From Platerodrilus igneus (taxonomy: Eukaryota > Arthropoda > Insecta > Coleoptera > Lycidae), in contig JARFIW010001743.1 in the NCBI GenBank assembly GCA_036346225.1, forward strand, positions 1 through 64,000: a DNA stretch of 64,000 nt, written 5' to 3'. Shown one piece after another: positions 44,101-56,230 of this stretch. Made by a program: the position numbers and the translations under genes. How positions within the stretch are numbered: the first letter of the stretch is position 1; each line of letters starts with the position of its first letter. Under the pieces are notes generated by a model, which was not told the origin of the DNA, ran no database searches, and saw only the letters and a list, made by a program, of their open reading frames with translations.

Positions 44101-44603
44101 TTTTTTTATTTACTCAATTTATAGCATGTTGCATTTATAATTCTGCATAATTTGTGTATTCAAAGGTAAGCTTAAAAGTTGCACGTCATTAAGAATTTTG
44201 TGTAAAAGGTCAACAAAAATTTGGTTTATACCTAGAATTAAGTTTAAAAAGAGGATATTTCTTTGAATGTTCAACGAAACTATTTGTGATATGATACAAT
44301 TCTTTTTTGCTGGCTTTAATTGCTATAAAAAGGTGTTAAAAGCTATAAATTTGTAAATGGTAATTTTATATAGTTCATTATACAATTTTTGGTGAATTTA
44401 GTTTGTCTTATTCAGAGGTATAAAGTGTTGGAGAGAAGTAAAAATTTTCTGTTATCATATTGTCGTTCACTCTGTACGTGGTATCACTGAGCTAGTCGAG
44501 GCATAAATTTTATTGTATTAATTTTAAATTATTTTAAAGGGCACAGAAAGGTGGCGATCAGCAGGCAACTGATCGTTGTACATCTGGCGAAGGGTGATAT
44601 CAG
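44101..44603 (+). repeat. Diverged gypsy-family LTR/leader fragment
   Basis: TTTTTGCTGGCTTTAAT, TTATCATATTGTCG and CTGAGCTAGTCGAGGC appear in the same order as at 13190-13450 of element 2. The fragment is on the plus strand, unlike the neighbouring element 4. It ends against an (AT)n tract at 44604-44628. Confidence 0.5.
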
Positions 44604-44628
44604 ATATATATATATATATATATATATT
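44604..44628. repeat. (AT)n microsatellite
   Basis: A short AT tract right after the gypsy-family fragment. Confidence 0.9.
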
Positions 44629-45648
44629 ATTTAATGTGATAAAGAGTCACAAGAGGTCATTGAAACTCAAATTCTATAAATAAAATCCACCTAAAGAGAA
44701 GGAACTGGGAAAAAAATTAAAATTTTTGAATATTTAGTTGTTCCACTCTGTGTAAACTAAGCGTATTTCATTATCGTTAAACTATAAAGTCATTCATTGC
44801 ACTTGCATTATTACAAAATATAAAAAGAAGTCCCTGTTTAATTAAATCCTGTGCAGAATTTGAACAAAGATTCTGAAACCGTCTGTGTAAATAAAGCCTT
44901 CTATAGTTAATAAAAACGATTTTTTAATTCTAAGAGATAAATACAAAGCCATTTAACACATCCACATAAAAACTATATCAATCTTATTGCATTTGTTAAG
45001 TTTAAAGAATGCAATTGAAACTTAAATTAATTATGTAATTATACTGAAATCTGTACTTTATTAGGATGCAAAGCAACTACAAGCTTCAATTATTTATGTA
45101 ATTAATTTTCCTGCATAAAGATGCCTTAGAACAAGTTTCATTTATCATACAAGCAAATCCTTTTGCATTTACAATTGTTAAGAATACAAACCCATTAAAA
45201 TCTTATGGCATTTGCAAAGCATAAAATAATTGTGTTCCAGAAACCTTGTTTATTAATAGAGAAATTGGTCAAATACTAAGAAATGTTTTAAAAGCCAATT
45301 ATTTCAATCAATGAATAAAACGCTCCAGTTCAAGGAACCCGCAAACATTAAAATGCAATAAAATAAAACCAAGATGAATAATTATTATTTTATAACCTTA
45401 TGCATTTCAATAAGATAGAATGAGACGCGACCATTAACCCCATGCATTAGACAAGAATAAACAATACGCTTTGCGATGCTTGTAAATCAAATCGATCGTG
45501 ATAACTTAATGCTGATTAGATCATACAGCACACCATTTGCGAAAATATTACATCATTCAGCAGTGACTAAAATTCGAGAATACATTGGAATAATGACGTG
45601 TTGAGATTATTTTATATATAAATAGAAGTAATTAACATTCAGGATTCA
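44629..45648. other. AT-rich interval downstream of element 4
   Basis: It lies where the purine tail and 3' LTR of the minus-strand element 4 would be expected. I could not align it with the other tails or LTRs. No gene is seen. Confidence 0.4.
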
Positions 45649-46142
45649 TTAACGATTCATCATTCCTTTCTGAACTAAACACTTCCCTTTACACACTATG
45701 TCTTTGCTTTCAGCATTTATTTTTAATCCCAACTTATCTATAATATCCATCCCAAAAATAGCGTCCACTTTCAATACAGGTACAATCACAAATTCATTTT
45801 CAAACTTTATACTTCCTAATTCACATTTCGGAATCACCATACTGTTTATACTCGTAAACTTTTTACTATTTGGCGCTACCAAGTTACACTTCTTCACGGG
45901 TATCATTTTATCCATTAACTTTTCATTGTTATTTTTAACAAAATTCTCTGAAACGAGCGACACCTGCACTCCTGTATCAATGAGTACATTAATCACATTA
46001 TTTCCAAATTTAAATTAATTATAGGTAATAAATTTTTGTTTACATTTAAATCATTTTCCACTTCAAATTTAATAAATTCACGGCAATGTTCATACTGGTT
46101 CATTCTAATAGGCTTGCTTAGTTTGTCTTTTATTAAAATTTT
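45649..46142 (-). pseudogene. Gypsy element 4 aspartic protease
   Basis: IKFEVENDLNVNKNLLPIIN is followed by a frameshift, then NVLIDTGVQVSLVSENFVKN, the active site. DTGVQ replaces the DTGAE of its relatives. CNLVAPNSKKFTSINSMVIP, VIVPVLKVDAIFGMDIIDKL and GLKINAESKDIVCKGKC complete the domain. The frame ends at 45649 and no RT is visible beyond, as in element 2. Confidence 0.8.
46133..46142 (-). promoter_or_regulatory. Putative -1 frameshift site, gag to protease (element 4)
   Basis: The gag frame ends CAA AAA TTT TAA. The -1 frame reads ILIKDKLSKPIRMNQYEHCR into the protease, matching the arrangement in elements 1, 2 and 3A. Confidence 0.5.
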
Positions 46143-47013
46143 TGGTTCGATGTAGATGGGCCTGTTTGACTTGTAATTTCGGCATATGTGCGGTTAAATC
46201 CTCTAGGGTCTGGTGCTTGTTCCACCGGTTCTCCAGTATTTGTGTTTTGGCCTTCATTGTAGTTGTTGTATCGTTGACGTGGATTATTTTGCTCTATGAT
46301 CCTAACATCGTTGGTTCTTACCATTTCTCGCCTCGGTGGATTGTTTGTACTCCAGTTAGATCTAAAACCGTTGCCATTATTATAATTGTTATACCCCAGA
46401 CAAAAAATTTCCCCCATAGTTGTTATTACCACCACGATAGCTAAATCAATCCATCCGTTCCTACATTTCTCTGAATCCTGACAAAATTAACTAGTTGACT
46501 TCTTGTCCTATTGTCCGTTCTACGGTTCGGTCTCATTTCATCATACCGTTGCAGATATTCTAAAAACACATCCCGCTCCACTATATTTTAAAGTGCTATA
46601 TATTGTCACACTTCCGCATCAAAATGTCCTGCTAAATATTTTATTTTTTTGTCCTCTAGTGGAGGATCTAATTGTTTTGTGATGCTGAACTTCTTTATAG
46701 CATATAATTCCCGGGTTACTCCTAAATCCTGATAGTATTTGCCCATAATTAAATCATCCCTTACTCTGAATTGTTGATTATCCTCCCAAAAGTGCTTTAA
46801 AAATGTATGCTTAAATTCTGAAAACGTTTCTTCGCTTTCTATTAAACCAAAGCATATTTCTGCGCAACCTTTCAACATCAATCTTACCAAATTTAAATTG
46901 TACTGTTCATCCGATGATCCCTGTATCAGCGTTTTAACGTTGTTCAAAAATATGTAACAAGTCAATTCGTCGTCGCCTTGCCATGTTACATTGTACGTCC
47001 CATTTCCTTCCAT
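46133..47013 (-). pseudogene. Gypsy element 4 gag
   Basis: On the minus strand an ATG at 47013 opens MEGNGTYNVTWQGDDELTCY. The capsid-like region follows: FLNNVKTLIQGSSDEQYNLN, TFLKHFWEDNQQFRVRDDLI, GVTRELYAIKKFSITKQLDP. A stop falls after HFDAEV at 46606. Shifted frames resume VFLEYLQRYDEMRPNRRTD, an Asn-rich tail (NNYNNGNGFRSNWSTNN) and NRTYAEITSQTGPSTSNQKF before the stop at 46133. The capsid runs unbroken through the point where 3A and 3C are frameshifted, so it supplies the ancestral frame there. Confidence 0.8.
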
Positions 47014-47290
47014 ATAAAAGTATTTTTCATTTTAGTTTTATATTAATACCATTTACAATCACAAGTTAGTTTTGATTTGTGTAACATTCCCCTTTAATAT
47101 TATAAAATAATACACTAAATACGTCGATTTTTAGTCTTAATTTAATATCCCTTCTTTTGTACAAATAATATAAATAATTATGATCAGATGTAATTTTCTA
47201 ATTGGTAAACCTCTGAATTATGTCCATAAATACACAACTGGTGTATACAGGAATCTGTCTTTTAGGATGGTTTTCTTGTTTGCCCCTCGT

Positions 47291-47292
<2 letters not shown>
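47014..47292. other. Upstream flank of element 4
   Basis: AT-rich sequence where the leader and coiled-coil part of element 4 gag would be expected; neither is visible. Confidence 0.4.

Positions 47293-47348
<56 letters not shown>
47293..47348. repeat. (AT)n microsatellite at the left edge of gypsy element 3A
   Basis: A pure AT tract of about 56 bp ends at the first base of the long repeat of element 3A. Confidence 0.95.
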
Positions 47349-47350
<2 letters not shown>

Positions 47351-49657
47351 CTCATATTTAGACCAGGGTAGAAAATTAATTAATTATAGCAAATAATTTT
47401 AATCACCGTGTATAGGGAATTTTATTAAAAAATACGCTTTATTAAAAAAACCGTGGAGAATAAAAATTCATTCGTTTCATTAAAAATAAGAGATTTAAAT
47501 TATGTACAAGACGCTTTATATAAAAGGAAGCGGAATTGAAATGCTCAATGAGTATTTAAGTCAATTGTTCCAAGAAACAAATAAAAATTACGTGTAAAAT
47601 TTATATTAATTAACTCAATTTTAAGTAACCGGTATTAAACAAAACGTACAGATAATAATTAATATTTGATTAAGAGTCACTAAAAATTAAAGGGTATTAT
47701 TTTAATTGGAGTTAATTGAACCGTTAGTAACAGATAATATCTATAAAAACTTGTAAAAACCCAATAAAATAACATGAAATAAAGCTCTGAGAATTAATAG
47801 TATGTTTGAACACCTGCGTATTTTTAAAAAAGCTTGTTCCGCGTAAAATTTGCAGATAACAAATGGTTTCAGAGAATGTTGGAGAAACCGTCGTTTATAT
47901 TAACGGGAAGACTAGATACGGGGTTATTTAACCCAGATAACAGTCCATGTGGACTGAAATAATCGATAGTAAGGAATATCAATTTGCACCACTAAGAACA
48001 GGTTAGAGAAGGAAAGATAATGTGCGTAAGACAAAGACACTAGTAATTAAAGGCGTGATATGAGCAACGTCACGAGGGTCACGATTGGTTGAAAATAAGA
48101 CGCACATATGAGAGGTAGAAACAACAATTTCTGTACAAAATTAATTAGTTATTCTCGGACATGTTTGTTTGCCGTGTGAGAATTTCTGAGATTTTCAACT
48201 GGCGAGTGCAAATTTCGTAAAAATCACATGCCAGGCTGCGGAATGGGAACCTAGCATGCGAAATTCTGAAGAATTGTCCGTTTTGGGGACTCGACCGACA
48301 GACAGGCTAACCTCTATATATACCCAGGTTAATATGAACAAGCTCTCTTACATCTGCGACTTGATTCAATGCGTTAAACAGTGCTTTTTAGTTTTCCGAG
48401 TTTGATAGAATAATTTAAAGTTTGCTCGTATATTTTGGTGATTTAAAACAGTTTGTTCTTTACGTGCTACAATGAATGTACTTTAGTGCACTTAGAAAAG
48501 AAGATACAAGGTAATAAAGTTTAGTATCACTGTACCAATTAGTAAAATTTACAACGACAAATGAATACACAAAAGTATGCAGTTTTGGCGTATATTGGTG
48601 AAAGAAGTATGAATTTCTTTGTTATTTTTCGGGGGTGTTAATAATTAAATGGTTGGTAAACGTGTCTGGATACACAAAACAAGCTTCAGATATACACAAA
48701 TTAGTTCCGGAAAAGCACTGAAACTACTTTAGATGAATGGTGGTGGAGAAAAGTTTAAAAGCGTTGAGAATCAGAAGCCGTAAATATAACCCAGTTGGAA
48801 TGGTGTGATTAACAAAAGGGATGATGTACATTGAAGCTACGAGTGCAGTAACCTTCTGGTAAATTATACTATTTTGTTTGAACTTTGATGTTTTCGTGTG
48901 TGTTGAATAACTTTATACTTGATTTACTTAAAATGGACAGTAGTGAAATTGTACTAACAATAAAATTTTAATTTTAAGGGGAAATTTGCTTGTTTAAGTA
49001 GAAAGAGGTATTTAGTATTGATGTTCTGGATTATGATGAAAATTTGGGTATGTCTTTGAGCTCAATTAGACGAACCTGGTTAATTAACGTAAAGGGGTGG
49101 TAGATGCTCCCTTTGTACTCAGACTCAGGTCTGCATATATTGTTATTGTAATTAGTAGGCATCCTACAAGGACTTTAATTCTGGATGCACTTTAAAATGA
49201 TAACAAATTTAATCTTGAAATTTTCTGATACTGAAATTTATGCTGAATTTTAATTTTGAAATTTTAATGTATTGTGAATATTGATGTAAATAGAGTTAAC
49301 GTTGATGTTTGTGATAGGAATGTGTTTGTTTTTTATGATTGCGGATGTAAGTTATCTAGAGGAGCAGCCGAGGCGATTAACCGAAGAAAGTCAATGGACC
49401 AACACAGTTAAGGTAATGAATAGCTTTTTGTAGGATTCACAGCATTCTTGACGCCCAATCTGTGGGGCTCGATTCGAAAAGCGTAGTTCCCGGATTTTGG
49501 TGGTTTCACAGCATTCTTGGCGACCCAAAAGTGAGGCTCGAGTTCCAAATAAAATTTTGGTGATTTTATTCCAGGAAACTGGCGATCTGAGAGAGAGAGT
49601 TTCTGTGTGTGTATAAATTTAAGAGTATTTTAGAGTGTGTGAGAGTGATTAGAACGT
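47349..49657 (+). repeat. Gypsy element 3A, long 5' LTR and leader
   Basis: The block beginning TACTCATATTTAGACCAGG is repeated at 52752 (offset exactly 5403 bp, almost identical) and at 59544 (more diverged). The LTR is unusually long, about 2.1 kb. A TATATATA promoter box at 48315-48322 is followed by GCTCTCTTACATCTGCG. The right edge is near TCACAGCATTCT; TGACGCCCAATCTGTGGGG at 49449 and TGGCGACCCAAAAGTGAGG at 49518 are alternative primer-binding-site-like sequences. The leader runs to the gag ATG at 49658. Confidence 0.8.
48315..48322 (+). promoter_or_regulatory. LTR TATA box of element 3A
   Basis: CCTCTATATATACCC sits in the middle of the LTR and is conserved at 53716 in 3B and, less exactly, at about 60560 in 3C. 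Confidence 0.5.
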
Positions 49658-51048
49658 ATGCAGAGAAAGGAGTGGTTAAGGAGTCAAGGAGTGGAAATTG
49701 GAAGTGACGATAGTGCATTGTGTGGGAAAAATTCGAAAATGGAAGAAGCTGGAGGCAGTAGAGATCAGTCGAGGACGGAATCAGGGGATCAAGGAAATGA
49801 GTTAATGATGAGAATGTTAGAGGAAATGCGATTAGCTAGGGAGGAGTCCAACAGAAAATTAGAACAGCTAAGCGATGAATCTAATAGAGCTAGGGAAGAA
49901 TCGAATAGAGCAAGGGAGGAGTCCAACCGAAAATTAGAGCAGATAAGCGGGAAAATTGAACAAAATACTAAAGAATTTACAGAATTTAAAGATAGTCTTA
50001 CCGTGAAACTGGGGGAAGTAGAAAATAGGGTTGAACAAAATGAGCGTGATATTACAGGTCTTCGACAGGAAATGGGACATTTAAGGTCCGAAGTACGCAT
50101 TTTTTGTGAAGAAGAGATTAATGTAAAAATGACTGAAGTGACAGACTCATGTAGGGATCAGTTAGGCAAGGTAGAACGCGAAGTTAGTAGTATCAAATAC
50201 AACATGTCAAATTTAACGGGGAATGGTCCCAGATTTTCTACAGGTGGAGTATCATTGGACCAACACATGAAGTTTTATCGCGATAACAGGGTAAATCCAC
50301 AAATTTTTATTAATAGTGTAAGAAATCTAGTGGGAAATTTATTTGACGAACAGACTAAACTGAATACGATAAAAGCTTTATTGAAAGACATCGCGGAAGC
50401 ATGGTACAATTTAGTAGGACAGGACATAGACACCTACACGGACTTTGAAGACAGATTTTTAAAGCACTACTGGAGTGACCACAGACAAGACCAGGTACGA
50501 GACGACTTAATCACAGGGAAATTTAAGGGAGAATTTTCAGGAAGTAGGAGCAATATGCTATACGCAAGTATAGCATAGCAAAGCAACTGAACCCACCACT
50601 GACGGACCGACAAATTATCAAGTATTTATCACGACACTTCGAGGTAGAAGTAAGACAACACGTAGCACTACAGAACATAGTGGACAGAGAAATGTTTTTA
50701 GAATACCTGCAGAGGTACGACGACGTAAGTAGTGGACAACCTCGGGATAACAGGGAAAGACAGATCAACACAGTTAGGTTTGACAATAGACGGGACAACT
50801 ATGCTAGAAGGGGGAATAGCTACGGATACCAGCGACAGAATTGGGAACAGATACGACCATACTTTAGAAGTAATAGTTTAGGAAGGGGACCTGCACCGAG
50901 ACCGGAACCTACCAGAAGGATTAGTTCACCGGACATGAGGGGGACTGCTAATACAGAGACGGAACAAGTGGAAACGCCTAGGACATACGCTGAGGTGACG
51001 GCTAGACCAGGACCAAATAGGGAAAACAGAACTGGACAGGATTTTTAG
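49658..51048 (+). pseudogene. Gypsy element 3A gag (most complete copy)
   Basis: The ATG at 49658 starts MQRKEWLRSQGVEIGSDDSA. Residues 50-115 are a coiled coil with repeated REESNRAREESNRKLEQ heptads. A capsid-like domain follows: HMKFYRDNRVNPQIFINSVR, FEDRFLKHYWSDHRQDQVRD. The first frame stops at 50578. A -1 shift near 50545 restores AKQLNPPLTDRQIIKYLSRH, HVALQNIVDREMFLEYLQRY and an Arg/Asn-rich basic tail ending NRENRTGQDF at 51048. The same shift is present in 3C, so it predates the copies. Total length is about 463 residues. Confidence 0.85.
51039..51048 (+). promoter_or_regulatory. Putative -1 frameshift site, gag to protease (element 3A)
   Basis: G-GAT-TTT-TAG ends gag; the -1 frame reads FLERDRPLDFSVNVYEHPRE into the protease. 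G-GAU-UUA is the known MMTV pro-pol slippery site, so G-GAU-UUU is plausible. Confidence 0.55.
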
Positions 51049-51675
51049 AACGCGACAGACCACTAGATTTCAGTGTAAATGTATATGAACATCCACGTGA
51101 ATTTTTCAAAATTGAGGAGGAAGTAGAGCCAGAAACTGAGGAAAAATTATGTTTGCCAATTATTAATATAGAAATTTTTGAGAATAATGTAGAAGTATTA
51201 CTTGATACGGGGGCAGAGGCGAGTTTAATATCGGAGGAATTCGTCAGCAAAATTAGGAATAAGGTTTGTGATAGAATTATGCCTATAAAGCGTAGCCATT
51301 TAGTAGCTCCAAATAAAAAGAAGTTTGCTGTAGTAAATAGTGTTGTGGTGCTTAGGATAGATATAGGAAATTTAAGCTGTGAACAGGAGTTTGTAATTGT
51401 ACCTGGACTGAAGTTTCAGAGCATTTTAGGTGTTGACTGTATGATGCAGTTAGGGGGTTTTGATAGATATGGAACGGAAGGTAATAAGGATTAAGGATAG
51501 GGTAGTGCCATGGAAGGGCAGTTATGAAGTCACAGAGGATGACACGGGGTTTAGTATTAATGTAGTAGAGGTAGAGGATGATGAAGGTAAACAGATCAAC
51601 ACAATAAGATGTCCAGAGGATAGGAGAGTAGAGGTTCAAGCTTTAGTACAAAAACATGCAGAATTAGTGGGGTAG
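51046..51675 (+). pseudogene. Gypsy element 3A aspartic protease
   Basis: The -1 frame after gag leads to LCLPIINIEIFENNVEVLLD and active site DTGAEASLISEEFVSKI at about 51207. SHLVAPNKKKFAVVNSVVVL, VIVPGLKFQSILGVDCMMQL follow. A one-base change near 51460 shifts to VLIDMERKVIRIKDRVVPWK and INTIRCPEDRRVEVQALVQK, the linker toward RT. The domain has the expected length of about 110 residues and intact D-T-G. It closes at a stop after HAELVG. Confidence 0.85.
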
Positions 51676-52160
51676 AAGCAACAGCAGCATATCGGGAGCA
51701 GGTGAAGGCAGAATTAATTAAAGATGCACGAAAAATTAATCAACGGACCAAACCGCAATTCCATTGTCCACTATCCATGGACACATTTTTGACGAGGTTA
51801 AATGGCAAGTTTGTTTTTAATAAAGTAGATTTAAGGAATTCATTCTGGCTGATTCCATTACACAAGAATTCTAGAAGGTACATAGGATTTTCCGTAGAGA
51901 GAAAAATCGATAATTTTAAAGTAGTATCGTTTGGTTTGTCGGCAGAAAAGAAAATAAGAATAAATAAGAAACAGACAAGTGTAGGGACTGAAGAAGAAGT
52001 AATATTTAAGAGTCAGGATAATAGGGATGATAAGTTTATTTTATGTGAGATAATAGGGATGATAAGTATAGATATAAAAGGAGGAGAAATAGGGATGAAG
52101 GGTATTAGGTTGGTGAGAAGAAAGACTTGGAAGGTCAAGAAGAGAGTTAGATTTAAATAA
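51676..52160 (+). pseudogene. Gypsy element 3A reverse transcriptase remnant with basic tail
   Basis: The frame from about 51702 reads KAELIKDARKINQRTKPQFH, CPLSMDTFLTRLNGKFVFNK and VDLRNSFWLIPLHKNSRRYI, with motif A Asp intact (KVDL), then GFSVERKIDNFKVVSFGLS. There it leaves RT and continues as a charged sequence (EKKIRINKKQTSVG ... RRKTWKVKKRVRFK) to a stop at 52160. The block ELVG...GIIEPS upstream of DARKIN is also deleted, and YxDD, RNase H and integrase are absent. The layout parallels element 1. Confidence 0.85.
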
Positions 52161-52751
52161 CTTGATGAACAAAGGATAGAGATAGGTGAATTTTAGTATA
52201 GAAATAGAATAGAGAGTAGATATAGGTGTATATAAAAGAGTAGAAGTAAGTGTTTATAGAAAATAAAGCTAAGTATAGGATAAATATGGGAGATAGTTAG
52301 AAATAGGTATATAGGATGAGAATAAAGAGTAAATGTAGGAAGAAAATAAGATAGGTTAAGTATAGATATTTCATATAAGATTAGTGGAGAGTTAGGAATA
52401 GAGTAAGAGTAGGATAGGTATATAGGATTGGGTAGGGGGAAGTAAAGTATAGTGAAGATTAATTAAAAGTTAGGAATAGGATAGGTATATAGGATGTATA
52501 TAGGATTAGATGGATAAGTAGGATGAAGTTAGGGATAATTTCAGTTTATAGAATTAGGTGAGAGTTAGGAATAGGATAGGGATATAGGATAGGTGTAAAT
52601 ATTTTTTTTTGGATTGGATATAAGTTAGGTAAGATAGATAGATAAGGGTAGAGAGAGATAGGCAATTTTTTTGTAAATTTTGTTTGCAGTCTAAATGTTT
52701 TATATTTGCATTCAAATAAGTGGGATTATTTGTATTCAAATAGGGGGAAAA
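52161..52751 (+). other. Purine-rich tail and polypurine tract of element 3A
   Basis: A stretch built from GGATAGGTATATAGGAT, TTAGGAATAG and AGATAGATAAGG words without coding potential. It ends in ATAGGGGGAAAA at about 52739-52750, directly before the next LTR: a good polypurine tract. It has the same position and composition as the tails of elements 1 and 2. Confidence 0.75.
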
Positions 52752-55060
52752 TACTCATATTTAGACCAGGGTAGAAAATTAATTAATTATAGCAAATAAT
52801 TTTAATCACCGTGTATAGGGAATTTTATTAAAAAATATGCTTTATTAAAAAAACCGTGGAGAATAAAAATTCATTCGTTTCATTAAAAATAAGAGATTTA
52901 AATTATGTACAAGACGCTTTATATAAAAGGAAGCGGAATTAAAATGCTCAATGAGTATTTAAGTCAATTGTTCCAAGAAACAAATAAAAATTACGTGTAA
53001 AATTTATATTAATTAACTCAATTTTAAGTAACCGGTATTAAACAAAACGTACAGATAATAATTAATATTTGATTAAGAGTCACTAAAAATTAAAGGGTAT
53101 TACTTTAATTGGAGTTAATTGAACCGTTAGTAACAGATAATATCTATAAAACTTGTAAAAACCCAATAAAATAACATGAAATAAAGCTCTGAGAATTAAT
53201 AGTATGTTTGAACACCTGCGTATTTTTAAAAAAGCTTGTTCCGCGTAAAATTTGCAGATAACAAATGGTTTCAGAGAATGTTGGAGAAACCGTCGTTTAT
53301 ATTAATGGGAAGACTAGATACGGGGTTATTTAACCCAGATAACAGTCCATGTGGACTGAAATAATCGATAGTAAGGAATATCAATTTGCACCACTAAGAA
53401 CAGGTTAGAGAAGGAAAGATAATGTGCATAAGACAAAGACACTAGTAATTAAAGGCGTGATATGAGCAACGTCACGAGGGTCACGATTGGTTGAAAATAG
53501 GATGCACATATGAGAGGTAGAAACAACAATTTCTGTACAAAATTAATTAGTTATTCTCGGACATGTTTGCGTGCCGTGTGAGAATTTCTGACATTTTCAA
53601 CTGGCGAGTGCAAATTTCGTAAAAATCACATGCCAGGCTGCGGAATGGGAACCTAGCATGCGAAATTCTTTAGAATTGTCCGTTTTGGGGACTAGACCAA
53701 CAGACAGGCTAACCTCTATATATACCCAGGTTAATATGAACAAGCTCTCTTAGATCTGCGACTTGATTCAATGCGTTAAACAGTGCTTTTTAGTTTTCCG
53801 AGTTTGGTAGAATAATTTAAAGTTTGCTCGTATATTTTGGTGATTTAAAACAGTTTGTTCTTTACGTGCTACAATGAATGTACTTTAGTGCACTTAGAAA
53901 AGAAGATACAAGGTAATAAAGTTTAGTATCACTGTACCAATTAGTAAAATTTACAACGACAAATGAATACACAAAAGTAGGCAGTTTTGGCGTATATTGG
54001 TGAAAGAAGTATGAATTTCTTTGTTATTTTTCGGGGGTGTTAATAATTAAATGGTTGGTAAACGTGTCTGGTTACACAAAACAAGCTTCAGATATACACA
54101 AATGAGTTCCGGAAAAGCACTGAAACTACTTTAGATAAATGGTGGTGGAGAAAAGTTTAAAAGCGTTGAGAATCAGAAGCCGTAAATATAACCCAGTTGG
54201 AATGGTGTGATTAACAAAAGGGATGATGTACATTGAAGCTACGAGTGCAGTAACCTTCAGGTAAATTATACTATTTTGTTTGAACTTTGATGTTTTCGTG
54301 TGTGTTGAATAACTTTATAATTGATTTACTTAAAATGGACAGTAGTGAAATTGTACTAACAATAAAATTTTAATTTTAAGGGGAAATTTGCTTGTTTAAG
54401 TAGAAAGAGGTATTTAGTATTGATGTTCTGGATTATGATGAAAATTTGGGTATGTCTTTGAGCTCAATTAGACGAACCTGGTTAATTAACGTAAAGGGGG
54501 TGGTAGATGCTCCCTTTGTACTCAGACTCAGGTCTGCATATATTGTTATTGTAATTAGTAGGCATCCTACAAGGACTTTAATTCTGGATGCACTTTAAAA
54601 TGATAACAAATTTAATCTTGAAATTTTCTGATACTGAAATTTATGCTGAATTTTAATTTTGAAATTTTAATGTATTGTGAATATTGATGTAAATAGAGTT
54701 AACGTTGATGTTTGTGATAGGAATGTGTTTGTTTTTTTTTATGATTGCGGATGTAAGTTATCTAGAGGAGCAGCCGAGGCGATTAACCGAAGAAAGTCAA
54801 TGGACCAACACAGTTAAGGTAATGAATAGCTTTTTGTAAGATTCACAGCATTCTTGGCGCCCAATCTGTGGGGCTCGATTCGAAAAGCGTAGTTCCCGGA
54901 TTTTGGTGGTTTCACAGCATTCTTGGCAACCCAAAAGTGAGGCTCGAGTTCCAAATAAAATTTTGGTGATTTTATTCCAGGAAACTGGCGATCTGAGAGA
55001 GAGAGTTTCTGTGTGTATAAATTTAAGAGTATTTTAGAGGTGTGAGAGTGATTAGAACGT
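52752..55060 (+). repeat. LTR and leader shared by elements 3A (3') and 3B (5')
   Basis: This copy of 47349-49657 is nearly identical. It is followed not by flanking DNA but by a second leader and gag, so it serves as the 3' LTR of 3A and the 5' LTR of 3B. Confidence 0.85.
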
Positions 55061-55521
55061 ATGCAGAGAAAGGAGTGGTTAAGGAGTCAAGGAGTGGAAA
55101 TTGGAAGTGACGATAGTGCATTGTGTGGGAAAAATTCGAAAATGGAAGAAGCTGGAGGCAGTAGAGATCAGTCGAGGACGGAATCAGGGGATCAAGGAAA
55201 TGAGTTAATGATGAGAATGTTAGAGGAAATGCGATTAGCTAGGGAGGAGTCCAACAGAAAATTAGAAGAGCTAAGCGATGAATCTAATAGAGCTAGGAAG
55301 AATCGAATAGAGCAAGGGAGGAGTCCAACCGAAAATTAGAGCAGATAAGCGGAAAATTGAACAAAATACTAAAGAATTTACAGAATTTAAAGATAGTCTT
55401 ACCGTGAAACTGGGGAAGTAGAAAATAGGGTTGAACAAAATGAGCGTGATATTACAGGTCTTCGACAGGAAATGGGACATTTAAGGTCCGAAGTACGCAT
55501 TTTTGTGAAGAAGAGATTAAT
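55061..55521 (+). pseudogene. Gypsy element 3B gag, truncated
   Basis: It begins MQRKEWLRSQGVEIGSDDSA as in 3A, identical for the first 80 codons apart from LEELSD for LEQLSD. Single-base losses in G or A runs then break it (AGGAAG for AGGGAAG near 55298 and others at 55350, 55410 and 55502). The match to 3A stops at GAAGAGATTAATG near 55520, in the coiled-coil region. The rest of the element is missing. Confidence 0.85.
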
Positions 55522-55827
55522 GCCATCGTTATTGTGTGGTTTGAATGTTTATGTATTTATGTTAAATAAAAATATTAAATATGTAAAAGTTTTAAAATTA
55601 AAAATATTTAAATCGAGCTCAAACCACTAATATCAGTTTTTATTTATACTATCTTTTGTATTAAAATTGATACATTTCAAAAATAGTCTTTTGTTTATCT
55701 TTCTCTAATTCTAAAATTTTTGGATTTTAAATCTATTCTATGATCTAAATTGTGGAACAAATTAAATAAATCCGAAAATTTAGGCATTATAAAGAGTTTT
55801 TTTCCCCTACCTCAAACCCATTAAAAA

Positions 55828-55831
<4 letters not shown>
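55522..55831. other. Flank between truncated 3B and the inverted-repeat element
   Basis: AT-rich, no feature recognised; it ends at the (AT)n tract. Confidence 0.45.

Positions 55832-55871
<40 letters not shown>
55832..55871. repeat. (AT)n microsatellite, left edge of the inverted-repeat element
   Basis: A pure AT tract of about 40 bp, directly adjacent to the terminal repeat starting ACTACC. Confidence 0.95.
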
Positions 55872-55873
<2 letters not shown>

Positions 55874-56009
55874 TACCTTAGTGATTTGATCACATGAAAT
55901 TTGGTTGTAAGAAATAAGGATATATATTTTGTTTTCTAAATTACCTAAACGTCAATATAAAGTTGTATTAAAGCATTTTCTTTGTCATGTTTTAAATTAC
56001 ATCCTATAA

Positions 56010-56225
56010 CTAGTCTTTAGCTTTGTTCTCAAAATATCTAAAAGTAAAACCCTGAGATCTAGTCTTTGCAATCTTAGCCACAAAAGGTCGATACGTCCCG
56101 CCAGGTTTTATTTGACTCTGATAAAACATTACAGCCTCACTATACTGGGCGTTAGTGAAACTTTCTAAAAGGATTTTATTTTTCTTACAAAAGTCGTGCA
56201 GAAGATGTTTTATCCGTATTGGCAC
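56010..56225 (-). other. Unrecognised coding fragment in the left arm
   Basis: A 71-codon minus-strand frame reads MPIRIKHLLHDFCKKNKILL, YSEAVMFYQSQIKPGGTYRP and FVAKIAKTRSQGFTFRYFEN, with stop. A degraded counterpart reads outward on the plus strand in the right arm at about 58255-58345 (KVFTLRYCENKVN). Two independently decaying copies suggest it once encoded protein. I cannot name it; it could be element- or host-derived. Confidence 0.45.
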
Positions 56226-56230
56226 AATTG

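Noticed and set aside
45000..45600. Possible minus-strand LTR of element 4
   Set aside because: Word composition is similar to element 2's LTR but no ordered match could be established by eye.
46142..46444. 100-codon plus-strand frame rich in Cys and Val
   Set aside because: Antisense to the Asn-rich gag tail of element 4.
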